Made by a program: the position numbers and the translations under genes
The notes under the pieces: generated by a model
Database searches by the model: none
Told to the model about the DNA's origin: nothing
Seen by the model: only the letters and a program-made list of their open reading frames with translations
Assembly (NCBI RefSeq): GCF_021172045.1
Contig: NZ_CP087164.1
Span: 3,906,001 to 3,970,000, forward strand
Direction: 5' to 3'
DNA: 64,000 nucleotides
Source: Capillimicrobium parvum
GTDB taxonomy: Bacteria; Actinomycetota; Thermoleophilia; Solirubrobacterales; Solirubrobacteraceae
Part shown: piece by piece, positions 15,965-23,696 of the stretch
Position numbering within the stretch: the first letter of the stretch is position 1
Layout of the letters: each line of letters starts with the position of its first letter

Positions 15965-17301
15965 ACCGCTCCGCTGATCGTGCTCTGGGTCGCGCCGACC
16001 ACGCGCCAGGGCGTGGCGTCCGCGCCGTCGAGGGCGAACGTCCAGCGCTCGGTCCAGCGCGAGACCCCCTCGCGGGAGCCCTCCAGGACGGCGACCGTGT
16101 TGCGGTCCTCGACGTACCGGCGACCGGAGAGCGCGATCTCGACGACCATCCGCGGCGGCTTGGCGTCGCCGTCGAGGGTGACGAGCGTCATGCGCTCGAG
16201 CTTCGGGCCACGTACGACGAGGCGGGCGGTCTGGCCGCCGCGCGGGTACAGCAGCTCGCTCGTCGCCTCGGCCGACGCCACCGCCAGCAGCGCGTCGTCC
16301 TCGCCGTCGACCGCCTCGGCCCACGCCGCGAGCGCGCGGCGCGCGGAGGTCTCGAGCACGTCGGGTGCGAAGCGTCCGTCCACGAGGCTCAGGTCGAGCG
16401 CCGCCTTGCGTCCGTCGCCGGCGTAGTCGAGATCAACGAGCGAGGCGATGTCGACGCCGTCCGGCGCCGCGTCCGCGCTCGCCCGTTCGATGACCGCGTC
16501 CTCGCGCAGCCGGTCGTCGCCCCACGGCGAGGCGACGAGGTCCGACGAGAGGTTGTGCTCGCCCTCCGCGAGCTGCTCGATCGACAGCAGCGCCCACCGG
16601 CCGTCGCGCTTGCCGAGCGTCCAGTACTCGCGCAGCGTCGTCGTCTCGCTGCCGGACTGCTTGCGCTTGATGTGGTTGCCGTGGCGGTCGACGACGATGT
16701 CGACCAGGGTCGCCTCGACGAGCACGCAGACGCGGTCCTCGGCGTCGCTCTCGCGGTTGACCAGGCCGACGTAGTGGATGCCGGGCTCGCCGGCGACCGT
16801 GACCTGGTTGTGCCAGCCCTTGCGGTCGAAGTCGTCCAGGCGCAGCCCCCACTCGGTCATGAGCGACTTGCTGACCATGCCGTTCAGCGCCTCGCGGTTG
16901 CGCGCGGTCCAGGCCGCCTGGATCGCCGTGAACAGCTCGCGCGCGTCGCGCTCGACGGTCTCGGAGTCGAAGGCGGCGTCGTCGGCGGCGGCTTCCGCGG
17001 CGGCGAGGCGGACCTGCCGCACGCGGGCGTCGCGGCGGCGCCGGCGGCGCCGCTCGCCGACGACGCCGAGGATGATCGTCCCCGCGAAGAACAGGACGAC
17101 GAGCAGGATGATCACCAGGCTCATCCCGCCGCTGACCGAGCCGGAGCCGCTGCTGCCGCCGCCGCCCGAGAACCCTCCGCCGCCACCGCCGCCGCCCCCG
17201 CCGCCGAAGCCGGACGAGCCGCCGCCCGCCGCGCCGAGGGCGGCGGGCGCGAGGACGAGCAGAGCGGACAAGGACGTTGAAGCGGCAATCAGGCGGCGCA
17301 C
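15961..17301 (-). CDS. Tim44-like domain membrane protein
   Basis: A 446-aa protein with a signal-like N-terminus, a Gly/Ser-rich linker (about residues 26-58), one transmembrane helix (LVIILLVVLFFAGTIILGVV), a basic stop-transfer RRRRRRR, and a Tim44-like ligand-binding fold. The fold begins VERDARELFTAIQAAW and includes GWHNQVTVAG and REYWTLGKRDGRWALLSIEQ. Bacterial Tim44-like proteins are poorly characterised. The glycine-rich export and single TM suggest a soluble domain on one side of the membrane. GTG start; coupled to the hydrolase gene downstream (GTGA). Confidence 0.7.
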   Translation of the reverse strand: MRRLIAASTSLSALLVLAPAALGAAGGGSSGFGGGGGGGGGGGFSGGGGSSGSGSVSGGMSLVIILLVVLFFAGTIILGVVGERRRRRRRDARVRQVRLAAAEAAADDAAFDSETVERDARELFTAIQAAWTARNREALNGMVSKSLMTEWGLRLDDFDRKGWHNQVTVAGEPGIHYVGLVNRESDAEDRVCVLVEATLVDIVVDRHGNHIKRKQSGSETTTLREYWTLGKRDGRWALLSIEQLAEGEHNLSSDLVASPWGDDRLREDAVIERASADAAPDGVDIASLVDLDYAGDGRKAALDLSLVDGRFAPDVLETSARRALAAWAEAVDGEDDALLAVASAEATSELLYPRGGQTARLVVRGPKLERMTLVTLDGDAKPPRMVVEIALSGRRYVEDRNTVAVLEGSREGVSRWTERWTFALDGADATPWRVVGATQSTISGAV

Positions 17302-17392
17302 GATGTGGCACCATTGCAGGCCTTGCGGCCGGGAACAAGCCGGGCCGGTTCATGGACGAACGTCTGACTCCAGAAGGCCCCCGAAGCTGTCG

Positions 17393-18277
17393 ATGCGATC
17401 CCCGATGCCCGCCCGCCTGACCGCCGCGCTCTGCGCGCTCACCGCCGCCGTCGCGCTCGCGATCGCCGCCGCCCCCGCCTCCGCCGACACGGATGGCGGC
17501 GACTTCGTCATCGAGTACGGGCACTTCAACAAGGCCAACCGCAAGGCGGCGAGCATCCTGCGCCGCTCGGGCGCCATGGAGGCGGTCGCCGCCGAGATCA
17601 ACGCCCGCTGGGCGCTCCCGGCCGACGTCCCGATCTACATCTCCGACGAGATCCCGGTCGGCCCCGCGTTCATCCCCGACCTCACGCTCGACGACGGGAC
17701 CGTCGTGCCCGACTTCATCGCGGTCCCGGGCAAGTTCCTCACCCTCGAGCTCAAGGAGATGCGCCGCCAGCTCAAGGGCGTGCGCGGGATCACCCCCGCC
17801 GAGGCGATGATCGCGGCCAACGAGTTCGTCGTGGCCCACGAGATGGGCCATGCCCTCGTTCATTCGCTGACCCTGCCGGTGACCGGCAAGGAGGAGGACG
17901 CGGTCGACGGCTTCGCCGCGTACCTGCTCGCCGACAACCCGAAGTTCGGACCGTTCACCGCGTTCAGCGCCGCCATGTTCTTCGACGCGATCGCCCGGCT
18001 GCGCGGCCGGCTCACCGCCGCCGACTTCGCCGACGAGCACTCGATCCTCGAGCAGCGCGTCTACCAGTTCCTGTGCTGGATCTACGGCAGCGACCAGCGG
18101 CGCTTCAAGTCCCTCGTCACCACGAAGCTGCTGCCGCGCGCCCGCGCGGTGCGCTGCGGGGACGAATGGAAGCAGGTGACCACCTCGTGGGGCACGCTGC
18201 TCGCGCCGCACGCCCTCGCTCCCGCACCCCCCGCGGCGCCCCCCGCGCCCGCGCCTGCGCCCGCGCCCACGCGCTGA
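17393..18277 (+). CDS. Secreted HExxH protein (DUF4344-like), copy 1
   Basis: About 294 aa. A signal peptide ends near ASADT. The mature domain carries a zinc-metallopeptidase signature at about residues 149-157 (HEMGHALVH), followed by GKEEDAVDGFAAYLL, whose acidic residues could supply the third ligand. The C-terminus is a Pro/Ala tail. This matches the DUF4344 putative metallopeptidases; activity is unproven. ATG 17405 is an alternative start four codons in. It is tandem with a clear paralogue 29 bp downstream, which points to a local duplication. Confidence 0.75.
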   Translation: MRSPMPARLTAALCALTAAVALAIAAAPASADTDGGDFVIEYGHFNKANRKAASILRRSGAMEAVAAEINARWALPADVPIYISDEIPVGPAFIPDLTLDDGTVVPDFIAVPGKFLTLELKEMRRQLKGVRGITPAEAMIAANEFVVAHEMGHALVHSLTLPVTGKEEDAVDGFAAYLLADNPKFGPFTAFSAAMFFDAIARLRGRLTAADFADEHSILEQRVYQFLCWIYGSDQRRFKSLVTTKLLPRARAVRCGDEWKQVTTSWGTLLAPHALAPAPPAAPPAPAPAPAPTR

Positions 18278-18306
18278 ACCGCCCCGACTCGAAGGAACCG
18301 CCTCAC

Positions 18307-19143
18307 ATGCGTACCCGTGTCGCTGCCGTCGCCTGCACGCTCGTCGCCGGAGCGGCCGCCGCGTTCGCCGCCGCCCCCGCGTCAGCCGCGGACGAGCCCG
18401 CCGGCTTCGTCGTCGAGTTCGGCCGGTTCGAGAAGGCCAACCGCCATGCGGCGGGCATCGTCCGGCGGTCGGGCGCGATGCAGGCGGTGGCCGACGAGGT
18501 CAACGCCCGGTGGAGCCTCCCGTTCACCATGCCGGTGCTCTTCTCGGACCAGATCGCCGACGGGCCGGTCTTCCTCACCGGTCTCGACATCACGGGCGAC
18601 GACGGGGCGAAGATCACGTCGCTGATCAACTTCCCCGGCCCGTTTCTCAACATCCAGCTCGAGAACGTCCGCAAGCAGCTGAAGGGCGTGAAGGGCGTGA
18701 CGGTCCGCCGGGGCGTCGTGTCGGCCGTGCAGTTCGTGCTCGCCCACGAGATCGGGCACGCGATCATCCACGAGTTCCGGCTCCCGGTGCTCGGCAAGGA
18801 GGAGGACGCGGCGGACGGCTTCGCCGCGTACCTGCTGACCGCGAACCCGAAGTTCGGTCCGCTCACGGCGATCAGCGCCGCCGCGGTGTGGGACTCGCTC
18901 GCGCCGATGAGCCGCCGGCTCGACGAGTCGGACTTCTCCGACGAGCACTCGTTCCCGCGCCAGCGGATGTACCAGTTCCTGTGCTGGGTCTACGGCAGCG
19001 ACACCAAGCGCTTCAGGGCGATCGTCGGCCGGGACGGGCTGCCGAGGCAGCGCGCCGCGCGCTGCGGCCGCGAGTGGCGGGAGATCAACGCGGCGTGGGA
19101 CACGGTGCTCGCGCCCCACGTCAGGACGCCGGCGGCGAGCTGA
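18307..19143 (+). CDS. Secreted HExxH protein (DUF4344-like), copy 2
   Basis: A 278-aa paralogue of the preceding gene, sharing signal peptide style, the GFVVEFGRFEKANRHAAGI opening, HEIGHAIIH at about 147-155 and GKEEDAADGFAAYLL. Both copies keep the pair YQFLCW(V/I)YGSD and a late Cys (AARCG), possibly a disulfide. It lacks the Pro/Ala tail of copy 1. AAGGA at 18291-18295 precedes ATG 18307. Probably co-transcribed with copy 1. Its last 23 bp overlap the convergent small CxxC gene. Confidence 0.75.
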   Translation: MRTRVAAVACTLVAGAAAAFAAAPASAADEPAGFVVEFGRFEKANRHAAGIVRRSGAMQAVADEVNARWSLPFTMPVLFSDQIADGPVFLTGLDITGDDGAKITSLINFPGPFLNIQLENVRKQLKGVKGVTVRRGVVSAVQFVLAHEIGHAIIHEFRLPVLGKEEDAADGFAAYLLTANPKFGPLTAISAAAVWDSLAPMSRRLDESDFSDEHSFPRQRMYQFLCWVYGSDTKRFRAIVGRDGLPRQRAARCGREWREINAAWDTVLAPHVRTPAAS

Positions 19144-19309
19144 GGCGCCGCTCGTAGCCCGGGCACGACCCCACGGGGATGCGCGGGTACTTCGGGAACG
19201 CCGGGTCGGTCCTCGCGCGCAGGCACATCGAGAACACCGAGCCGCGCGTGGTGCCGATCAGCTTCTGATGGCGGCAGGAGTCGCACAGGCCGGCGGGCGG
19301 GTTGGGCAC
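19121..19309 (-). CDS. Small CxxC (zinc-ribbon-like) protein
   Basis: About 62 aa from the GTG at 19309. It has CDSCRHQ near the N-terminus, a mid Cys (SVFSMCLRA) and a final Cys in GSCPGYE, with the aromatic/proline run FPKYPRIP between. The four cysteines could bind zinc. An in-frame ATG at 19336 would overlap the ABC exporter operator, so I prefer GTG. Short cysteine-rich proteins of this look occur in actinobacteria; I do not know a function. Confidence 0.6.
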   Translation of the reverse strand: MPNPPAGLCDSCRHQKLIGTTRGSVFSMCLRARTDPAFPKYPRIPVGSCPGYERRLSSPPAS

Positions 19310-19320
19310 AGGCCGGAGAA

Positions 19321-19343
19321 TAGTTGAAGCAGTCAACTACAAT
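19321..19343 (+). promoter_or_regulatory. Operator and -10 box of the ABC exporter operon
   Basis: TAGTTGA (19321-19327) and TCAACTA (19333-19339) form an exact inverted repeat with spacer AGCAG. TACAAT (19338-19343), a strong -10, overlaps its right arm and lies 6 nt before the GTG at 19350. This predicts a leaderless mRNA repressed by a MarR-type protein. The core TAGTTG...CAACTA matches the site at 5869-5892. Confidence 0.6.
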
Positions 19344-19349
19344 CCCCGC

Positions 19350-21179
19350 GTGCGCACCTTCTGGCGACTTCTCGGCTTCCTGCGGCCCTACCGCCGCGCC
19401 GTCGCGCTGTCGCTCGTGCTGGCGGCCGTGGCGATGCTCGCCACGGTGGCCATCCCGTACCTGACCGGCCAGGCCGTCAACGCCATCCGCGACGACGACC
19501 GCGATGCGCTGCTGCGCAACGGCCTGCTCATCGCGGGCGCCGGCGTCATCCGGCTGTCGCTCACGGTCGCGCGCCGCCTCGTCGCCGGCCGGGTCTCGCT
19601 GGGGGTCGAGCTCGACCTGCGCGACACGCTCTACACGCACTTCCAGTCGCTCGAGCTGGCGTTCTTCGACCGCCAGCAGACCGGCCAGCTCATGTCGCGC
19701 GCGACCGTCGACCTGCAGTCAGTGCGGTTCTTCCTGGGCTACGGCCTCGTGTTCGTCATGCAGTCGGTGCTGACGATCGTGCTCGCCGCGGTGGCGATGT
19801 TCGCGCTGCAGCCCGGGCTGGCCGCGATCTCGCTGGCCCCCGTGCCGTTCGTCGTCTGGGTCGCCTTCCGGTATGGCACGCGCGCGCGGCCGGCGGCCCA
19901 GGAGGTCCAGCAGCGGATCGCCGAGCTGACCGCCGAGGCGGAGGAGAACGTCTCCGGCGTGCGCGTCGTCAAGGCGTTCTCGCGCGAGCAGCGCCAGCTC
20001 GAGCGCTTCCGGCACCGCACGAACCGCGTCTTCGACCAGGCGATGGTGTCCTCGCGGCTGCAGGCCTTCTACCAGCCGTTCATCGGCTTCCTGCCGCAGC
20101 TCGGCCTCGCCGCGATCCTGTTCTTCGGCGGCCGCCAGGTCATCAACGGCAGCATGTCGCTCGGCGCGTTCACCGCCTTCTACGCCTACCTGCTGATGCT
20201 GCTGTCGCCGATGCGGATGCTCGGCATGGTGTTGGGCATGGCCCAGCGCGCGACGGCCTCGGGCGCGCGCCTGTTCGAGATCCTCGACCGCACGCCGACC
20301 GTGGCCTCGCCGCCACAGCCGCTGCCGCTGCCGGACGGGTCGGGCCGCGTGGAGCTGCGCCACGTCACCCTGCAGTACGAGGGCGCGGCCGTGCCCTCGC
20401 TGCGCGACGTCTCGCTCGACGTGGCCGGCGGCACGACCATCGCGCTCGTCGGGGCGACGGGATCGGGCAAGACGACGCTCGTGCAGCTCATCGGGCGCCT
20501 CTACGACCCGGACTCCGGGCAGGTGCTGCTCGACGGCGCCGACGTGCGCGATCTCGCGCTCTCCGAGCTGCGCCACGCCGTCGCGACGGTGGACGACGAC
20601 CCGTTCCTGTTCTCCGCGACCGTGGCGCAGAACATCGCCTACGCGCGACCGGACGCCGAGGCCTCGGAGATCGAGGCGGCGGCGCGGCGCGCGCAGGCGC
20701 ACGAGTTCATCACACGGCTGCCGGACGGCTACGAGACCCGCGTCGGCGAGCGCGGGCTGACGCTCAGCGGCGGCCAGCGCCAGCGGCTGGCGATCGCGCG
20801 GGCGCTCCTGGCCGACCCGCGCGTGCTGATCCTCGACGACGCCACCTCGTCGGTCGACGCCTCGACCGAGCGGCTCATCAAGGCCGCGCTGCGGGAGGCG
20901 GGCACCGGAGGCCACGCCAAGGCCCGGGCCCTCGCAGAGGACGGCGCCGGCCCGCCGGTCGGTGAGGGGCGCACGACGTTCGTCATCGCCCACCGGCTGT
21001 CGACGATCGCCCTGGCCGACGAGATCGCGGTGCTCGAGCGCGGCGAGCTGGTCGCGCGCGGGACGCACGAGGAGCTGCTCGAGGTCAACGACCTCTACCG
21101 GGAGATCGTGGAGAAGGGGCTGCCCGACCAGGTCTTCCTCACGCGCAAGCCGGTCGAGCGGGAGGCGGCGGGACTGTGA
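19350..21179 (+). CDS. ABC exporter half-transporter, degenerate-site subunit
   Basis: A 609-aa type IV (multidrug/lipid) exporter subunit. Six TM helices (about residues 15-300) are followed by an ATPase domain with Walker A GATGSGKTT (about 368), LSGGQRQ, and Walker B ending in Asp496-Asp497, where the catalytic base is normally Glu. The switch His (IAHRLS) is kept. An unusual insertion (about 25 residues rich in Gly/Ala) lies before the H-loop. It pairs with the next gene as a heterodimer. GTG 19350 is chosen because upstream in-frame codons lie within the operator. Confidence 0.85.
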   Translation: MRTFWRLLGFLRPYRRAVALSLVLAAVAMLATVAIPYLTGQAVNAIRDDDRDALLRNGLLIAGAGVIRLSLTVARRLVAGRVSLGVELDLRDTLYTHFQSLELAFFDRQQTGQLMSRATVDLQSVRFFLGYGLVFVMQSVLTIVLAAVAMFALQPGLAAISLAPVPFVVWVAFRYGTRARPAAQEVQQRIAELTAEAEENVSGVRVVKAFSREQRQLERFRHRTNRVFDQAMVSSRLQAFYQPFIGFLPQLGLAAILFFGGRQVINGSMSLGAFTAFYAYLLMLLSPMRMLGMVLGMAQRATASGARLFEILDRTPTVASPPQPLPLPDGSGRVELRHVTLQYEGAAVPSLRDVSLDVAGGTTIALVGATGSGKTTLVQLIGRLYDPDSGQVLLDGADVRDLALSELRHAVATVDDDPFLFSATVAQNIAYARPDAEASEIEAAARRAQAHEFITRLPDGYETRVGERGLTLSGGQRQRLAIARALLADPRVLILDDATSSVDASTERLIKAALREAGTGGHAKARALAEDGAGPPVGEGRTTFVIAHRLSTIALADEIAVLERGELVARGTHEELLEVNDLYREIVEKGLPDQVFLTRKPVEREAAGL

Positions 21180-22987
21180 GCGACGCGCCGCGATCGGAGA
21201 CCCGTCTGCAGGACATCCGCCGCCGGCTGCGCGGGACGAGCGGCCGCGGGCGCAAGGTGCGCGGGCTCGTGGTCCTGCTGCGCCCGTACCGGTGGCGCGT
21301 CATCGCGATGGCCGTCGCGCTCGTCGCGGGCACGGCGGCATCGCTGGCGCCGGCGCCGCTGGCGACCCGGGCCATCGACGACGGCATCGTCCCGGGCGAC
21401 CTCGGCGCGCTGAACCTGACCGTCGCGCTGTTCCTGCTGTCGGCCCTCGTCTACTGGGGCGCGAGCTACGCGCAGACGTTCCTCGTCAACTGGGTCGGGC
21501 AGCGGGCGCTGCAGGACCTGCGCGAGCAGATGTTCCGCCACCTGCAGTCCCAGCCCGTCGGCTTCTACGAGCGCAACCGGTCGGGCGTGCTGCTGTCGCG
21601 GATGACGAACGACGTCGAGGCGCTCGACTCGCTCGTCACCGACACCATCATCACGCTGTTCCAGGCGTCGCTGACCCTGCTGGGGACGATCGGGATCCTG
21701 CTCTGGCTCGATGTCAAGCTCGCGCTGCTGACGTTCTGCATCTTCCCGGTGATGGCGCTCGGGTCGCTGATCTTCCGGATCGCGTCCGCGGACGCCTACC
21801 GGCGCACGCGCGAGACGATCGGCGCGATCACCGGCTACCTGCAGGAGACGCTGTCGGGCATCCGGGTGGTGCGATCCTTCGGGCAGGAGCCGGCGCACCT
21901 GCGCCGCTTCTCGGAGCTCAACACGCACAACCGCGACGCGAACATGGTCACGGTCAACCTCAACGCGACCTACTTCCCGACGGTCGAGCTGCTCAGCGCC
22001 CTCGCCACGGTCGGGATCCTGCTGTTCGGCGGCTACCAGGTGCTCGACGGCAAGACCGAGATCGGCGTCCTCGTCGGGTTCATCGCCGCGCTGAACGGCT
22101 TCTTCGACCCGATCAACCAGCTCTCGCAGGTCTACACGACCTACCAGAGCGGCATGGCGGCGCTCGACAAGATCTTCGAGCTGCTCGACCAGGATCCGGA
22201 GCTCGTCGACGCGCCGGACGCGATCGACCTGCCGCCGATCCGCGGCGAGATCCGCTTCGACCACGTGACCTTCAGCTACCGGACCGCGGAGGAGACGGTC
22301 AACGCGCTCACCGACGTCGACCTCGTCATCCCGCCGGGGCAGACGGTCGCTCTGGTGGGCGCGACGGGCGCGGGCAAGTCGACGTTCGCCAAGCTCGTGG
22401 CGCGGTTCTACGATCCGACGTCCGGACGGGTCGAGGTCGACGGGCACGACCTGCGCGACGTCCGCCAGGCGTCGCTGCGCGCCCAGATGGGGATCGTGCC
22501 GCAGGAGGGCTTCCTGTTCAGCGGGACGATCCGCGACAACATCGCCTTCGGGCGGCCGGACGCCACCGACGACGAGCTGTGGCGGGCGTGCGAGGCGGTC
22601 GGCGCGGCGGAGTTCATCCGCGCGTACACCGAGGGCCTGGGCACGGAGGTCGGCGAGCGCGGCGTGCAGCTCTCCGCCGGGCAGCGCCAGCTCGTGGCGT
22701 TCGCCCGGGCCCTGGTCGCCGACCCGCGCATCCTGGTGCTCGACGAGGCCACGTCGAACGTCGACCTGCACACCGAGTCGCGCATCGAGGAGGGCCTGCG
22801 GCGGCTGCTCGCGGGCCGCACGGCGATCGTCATCGCCCACCGGCTCTCGACGATCCGCCAGGCGGGCCGCATCATCGTGCTCGAGCACGGCCGGATCGTC
22901 GAGCAGGGAACGCACGACGAGCTCATCGCGGCGCAGGGCCGCTACTGGGACCTGTACCGCGACTGGGCGGCGCAGGCCGCGGCGTAG
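21176..22987 (+). CDS. ABC exporter half-transporter, catalytic subunit
   Basis: A 603-aa partner of the preceding gene, coupled by GTGA at 21176-21179. Six TM helices, then Walker A GATGAGKST, a variant signature LSAGQRQ, and Walker B LVLDEAT with the catalytic Glu524. In the dimer, this LSAGQ faces the partner's Asp-bearing Walker B, so both deviations fall in one composite ATP site while the other is canonical. That is the pattern of TM287/288- and BmrCD-type exporters. Likely exports drugs or lipophilic compounds. Confidence 0.85.
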   Translation: MSDAPRSETRLQDIRRRLRGTSGRGRKVRGLVVLLRPYRWRVIAMAVALVAGTAASLAPAPLATRAIDDGIVPGDLGALNLTVALFLLSALVYWGASYAQTFLVNWVGQRALQDLREQMFRHLQSQPVGFYERNRSGVLLSRMTNDVEALDSLVTDTIITLFQASLTLLGTIGILLWLDVKLALLTFCIFPVMALGSLIFRIASADAYRRTRETIGAITGYLQETLSGIRVVRSFGQEPAHLRRFSELNTHNRDANMVTVNLNATYFPTVELLSALATVGILLFGGYQVLDGKTEIGVLVGFIAALNGFFDPINQLSQVYTTYQSGMAALDKIFELLDQDPELVDAPDAIDLPPIRGEIRFDHVTFSYRTAEETVNALTDVDLVIPPGQTVALVGATGAGKSTFAKLVARFYDPTSGRVEVDGHDLRDVRQASLRAQMGIVPQEGFLFSGTIRDNIAFGRPDATDDELWRACEAVGAAEFIRAYTEGLGTEVGERGVQLSAGQRQLVAFARALVADPRILVLDEATSNVDLHTESRIEEGLRRLLAGRTAIVIAHRLSTIRQAGRIIVLEHGRIVEQGTHDELIAAQGRYWDLYRDWAAQAAA

Positions 22988-23063
22988 GCCGGCGCGACCG
23001 CACGCCGGGCCGGGCTCGCAGGGTCCTCACAACGGCGGCTTGGCTATCCTCCGTGCTGCCCGT

Positions 23064-23134
23064 TGCGGGGTCGTCTAACGGCAAGACGCCTGCCTCTGGA
23101 GCAGGTTATCGGGGTTCGAATCCCTGCCCCGCAG
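23064..23134 (+). tRNA. tRNA-Gln (anticodon CUG)
   Basis: A 71-nt cloverleaf. Acceptor TGCGGGG (23064-23070) pairs with CCCCGCA (23127-23133), with G as discriminator base. The D-arm is GTCT...AGAC. The anticodon stem CCTGC/GCAGG encloses loop CTCTGGA, giving anticodon CTG at 23096-23098. The T-loop is TTCGAAT. CCA is not encoded. It reads CAG codons. Confidence 0.95.
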
Positions 23135-23142
23135 CCTCGGCG

Positions 23143-23177
23143 AGAGCCCCGTGTTCGATCATCGGATGCGGGGCTTT
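23143..23177 (+). terminator. Terminator after tRNA-Gln
   Basis: AGAGCCCCG (23143-23151) pairs with CGGGGCTTT (23169-23177), with one G:U and a 17-nt loop, ending in TTT. It begins 9 nt after the tRNA. Confidence 0.55.
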
Positions 23178-23230
23178 CGCGTCCTCCGAGTGGTGTGCAG
23201 CGTTGGCGTGACGGGTCGGCGACGGCGCGG

Positions 23231-23570
23231 TCACCCGCGCCGGCGCGCGACGCGGGCATCAACCGGCCGCGCGAGCAGCGCCGCGAGGCCATCCTCTCCG
23301 GGGTCGGGGATGGCGCAGGCGCCCGCCGGTCCGTGGAGGTCGAGCGCGAGGGGTCGCGGCCGGGCCGCCGGGCGATCGCGGCGAGGGGGGTCGCGGCCGG
23401 TCCGCCGGGCGATCGCGGCGAGCGGCCGGAAGAGCGCGGCCTGGACGGCGGCGGGCGGCTTGATGAAGCGAATCGCGTCGCGGTACTCGCGCGCGATCGC
23501 CGCCAGCCACACGGCGTCGAGCACACCCTGAGCGTTGACGCGACCGAGGGCGCCGAGCGACCACACGACG
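23231..23570 (-). pseudogene. Remnant of a cupin-type protein C-terminus
   Basis: The reverse frame from about 23568 reads GALGRVNAQGVLDAVW, LAAIAREYRDAIRFIKPP and AVQAALFRPLAAIARR. From memory of the family, this resembles the helical tail of some actinobacterial cupin-domain proteins. The cupin barrel that should precede it is absent, and no start codon with an SD is in frame. A 37-bp tandem duplication (23351-23422) then shifts the frame. It is best read as a decayed fragment; a genuine small gene is the alternative. The rest of 23178-23696 holds nothing else I can support. Confidence 0.35.
23351..23422. repeat. Two-copy 37-bp tandem repeat
   Basis: Copies at 23351-23385 and 23388-23422 are identical over 35 bp except one base, with a two-base joint (period 37). 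The period is not a multiple of three and disrupts the cupin-tail frame. Confidence 0.8.
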
Positions 23571-23696
23571 ACAGCCTGACCAGAGCCTCGCGGCGCGCCA
23601 TGCGCGGCGGCGCGGTGCGGCGAGCGGCTCGCGGGCGGCGACGTGATCGGAGCTGTGCGCGGGAGGCGATGACTCCGGCGGTGGCCTCGAGGGTTG

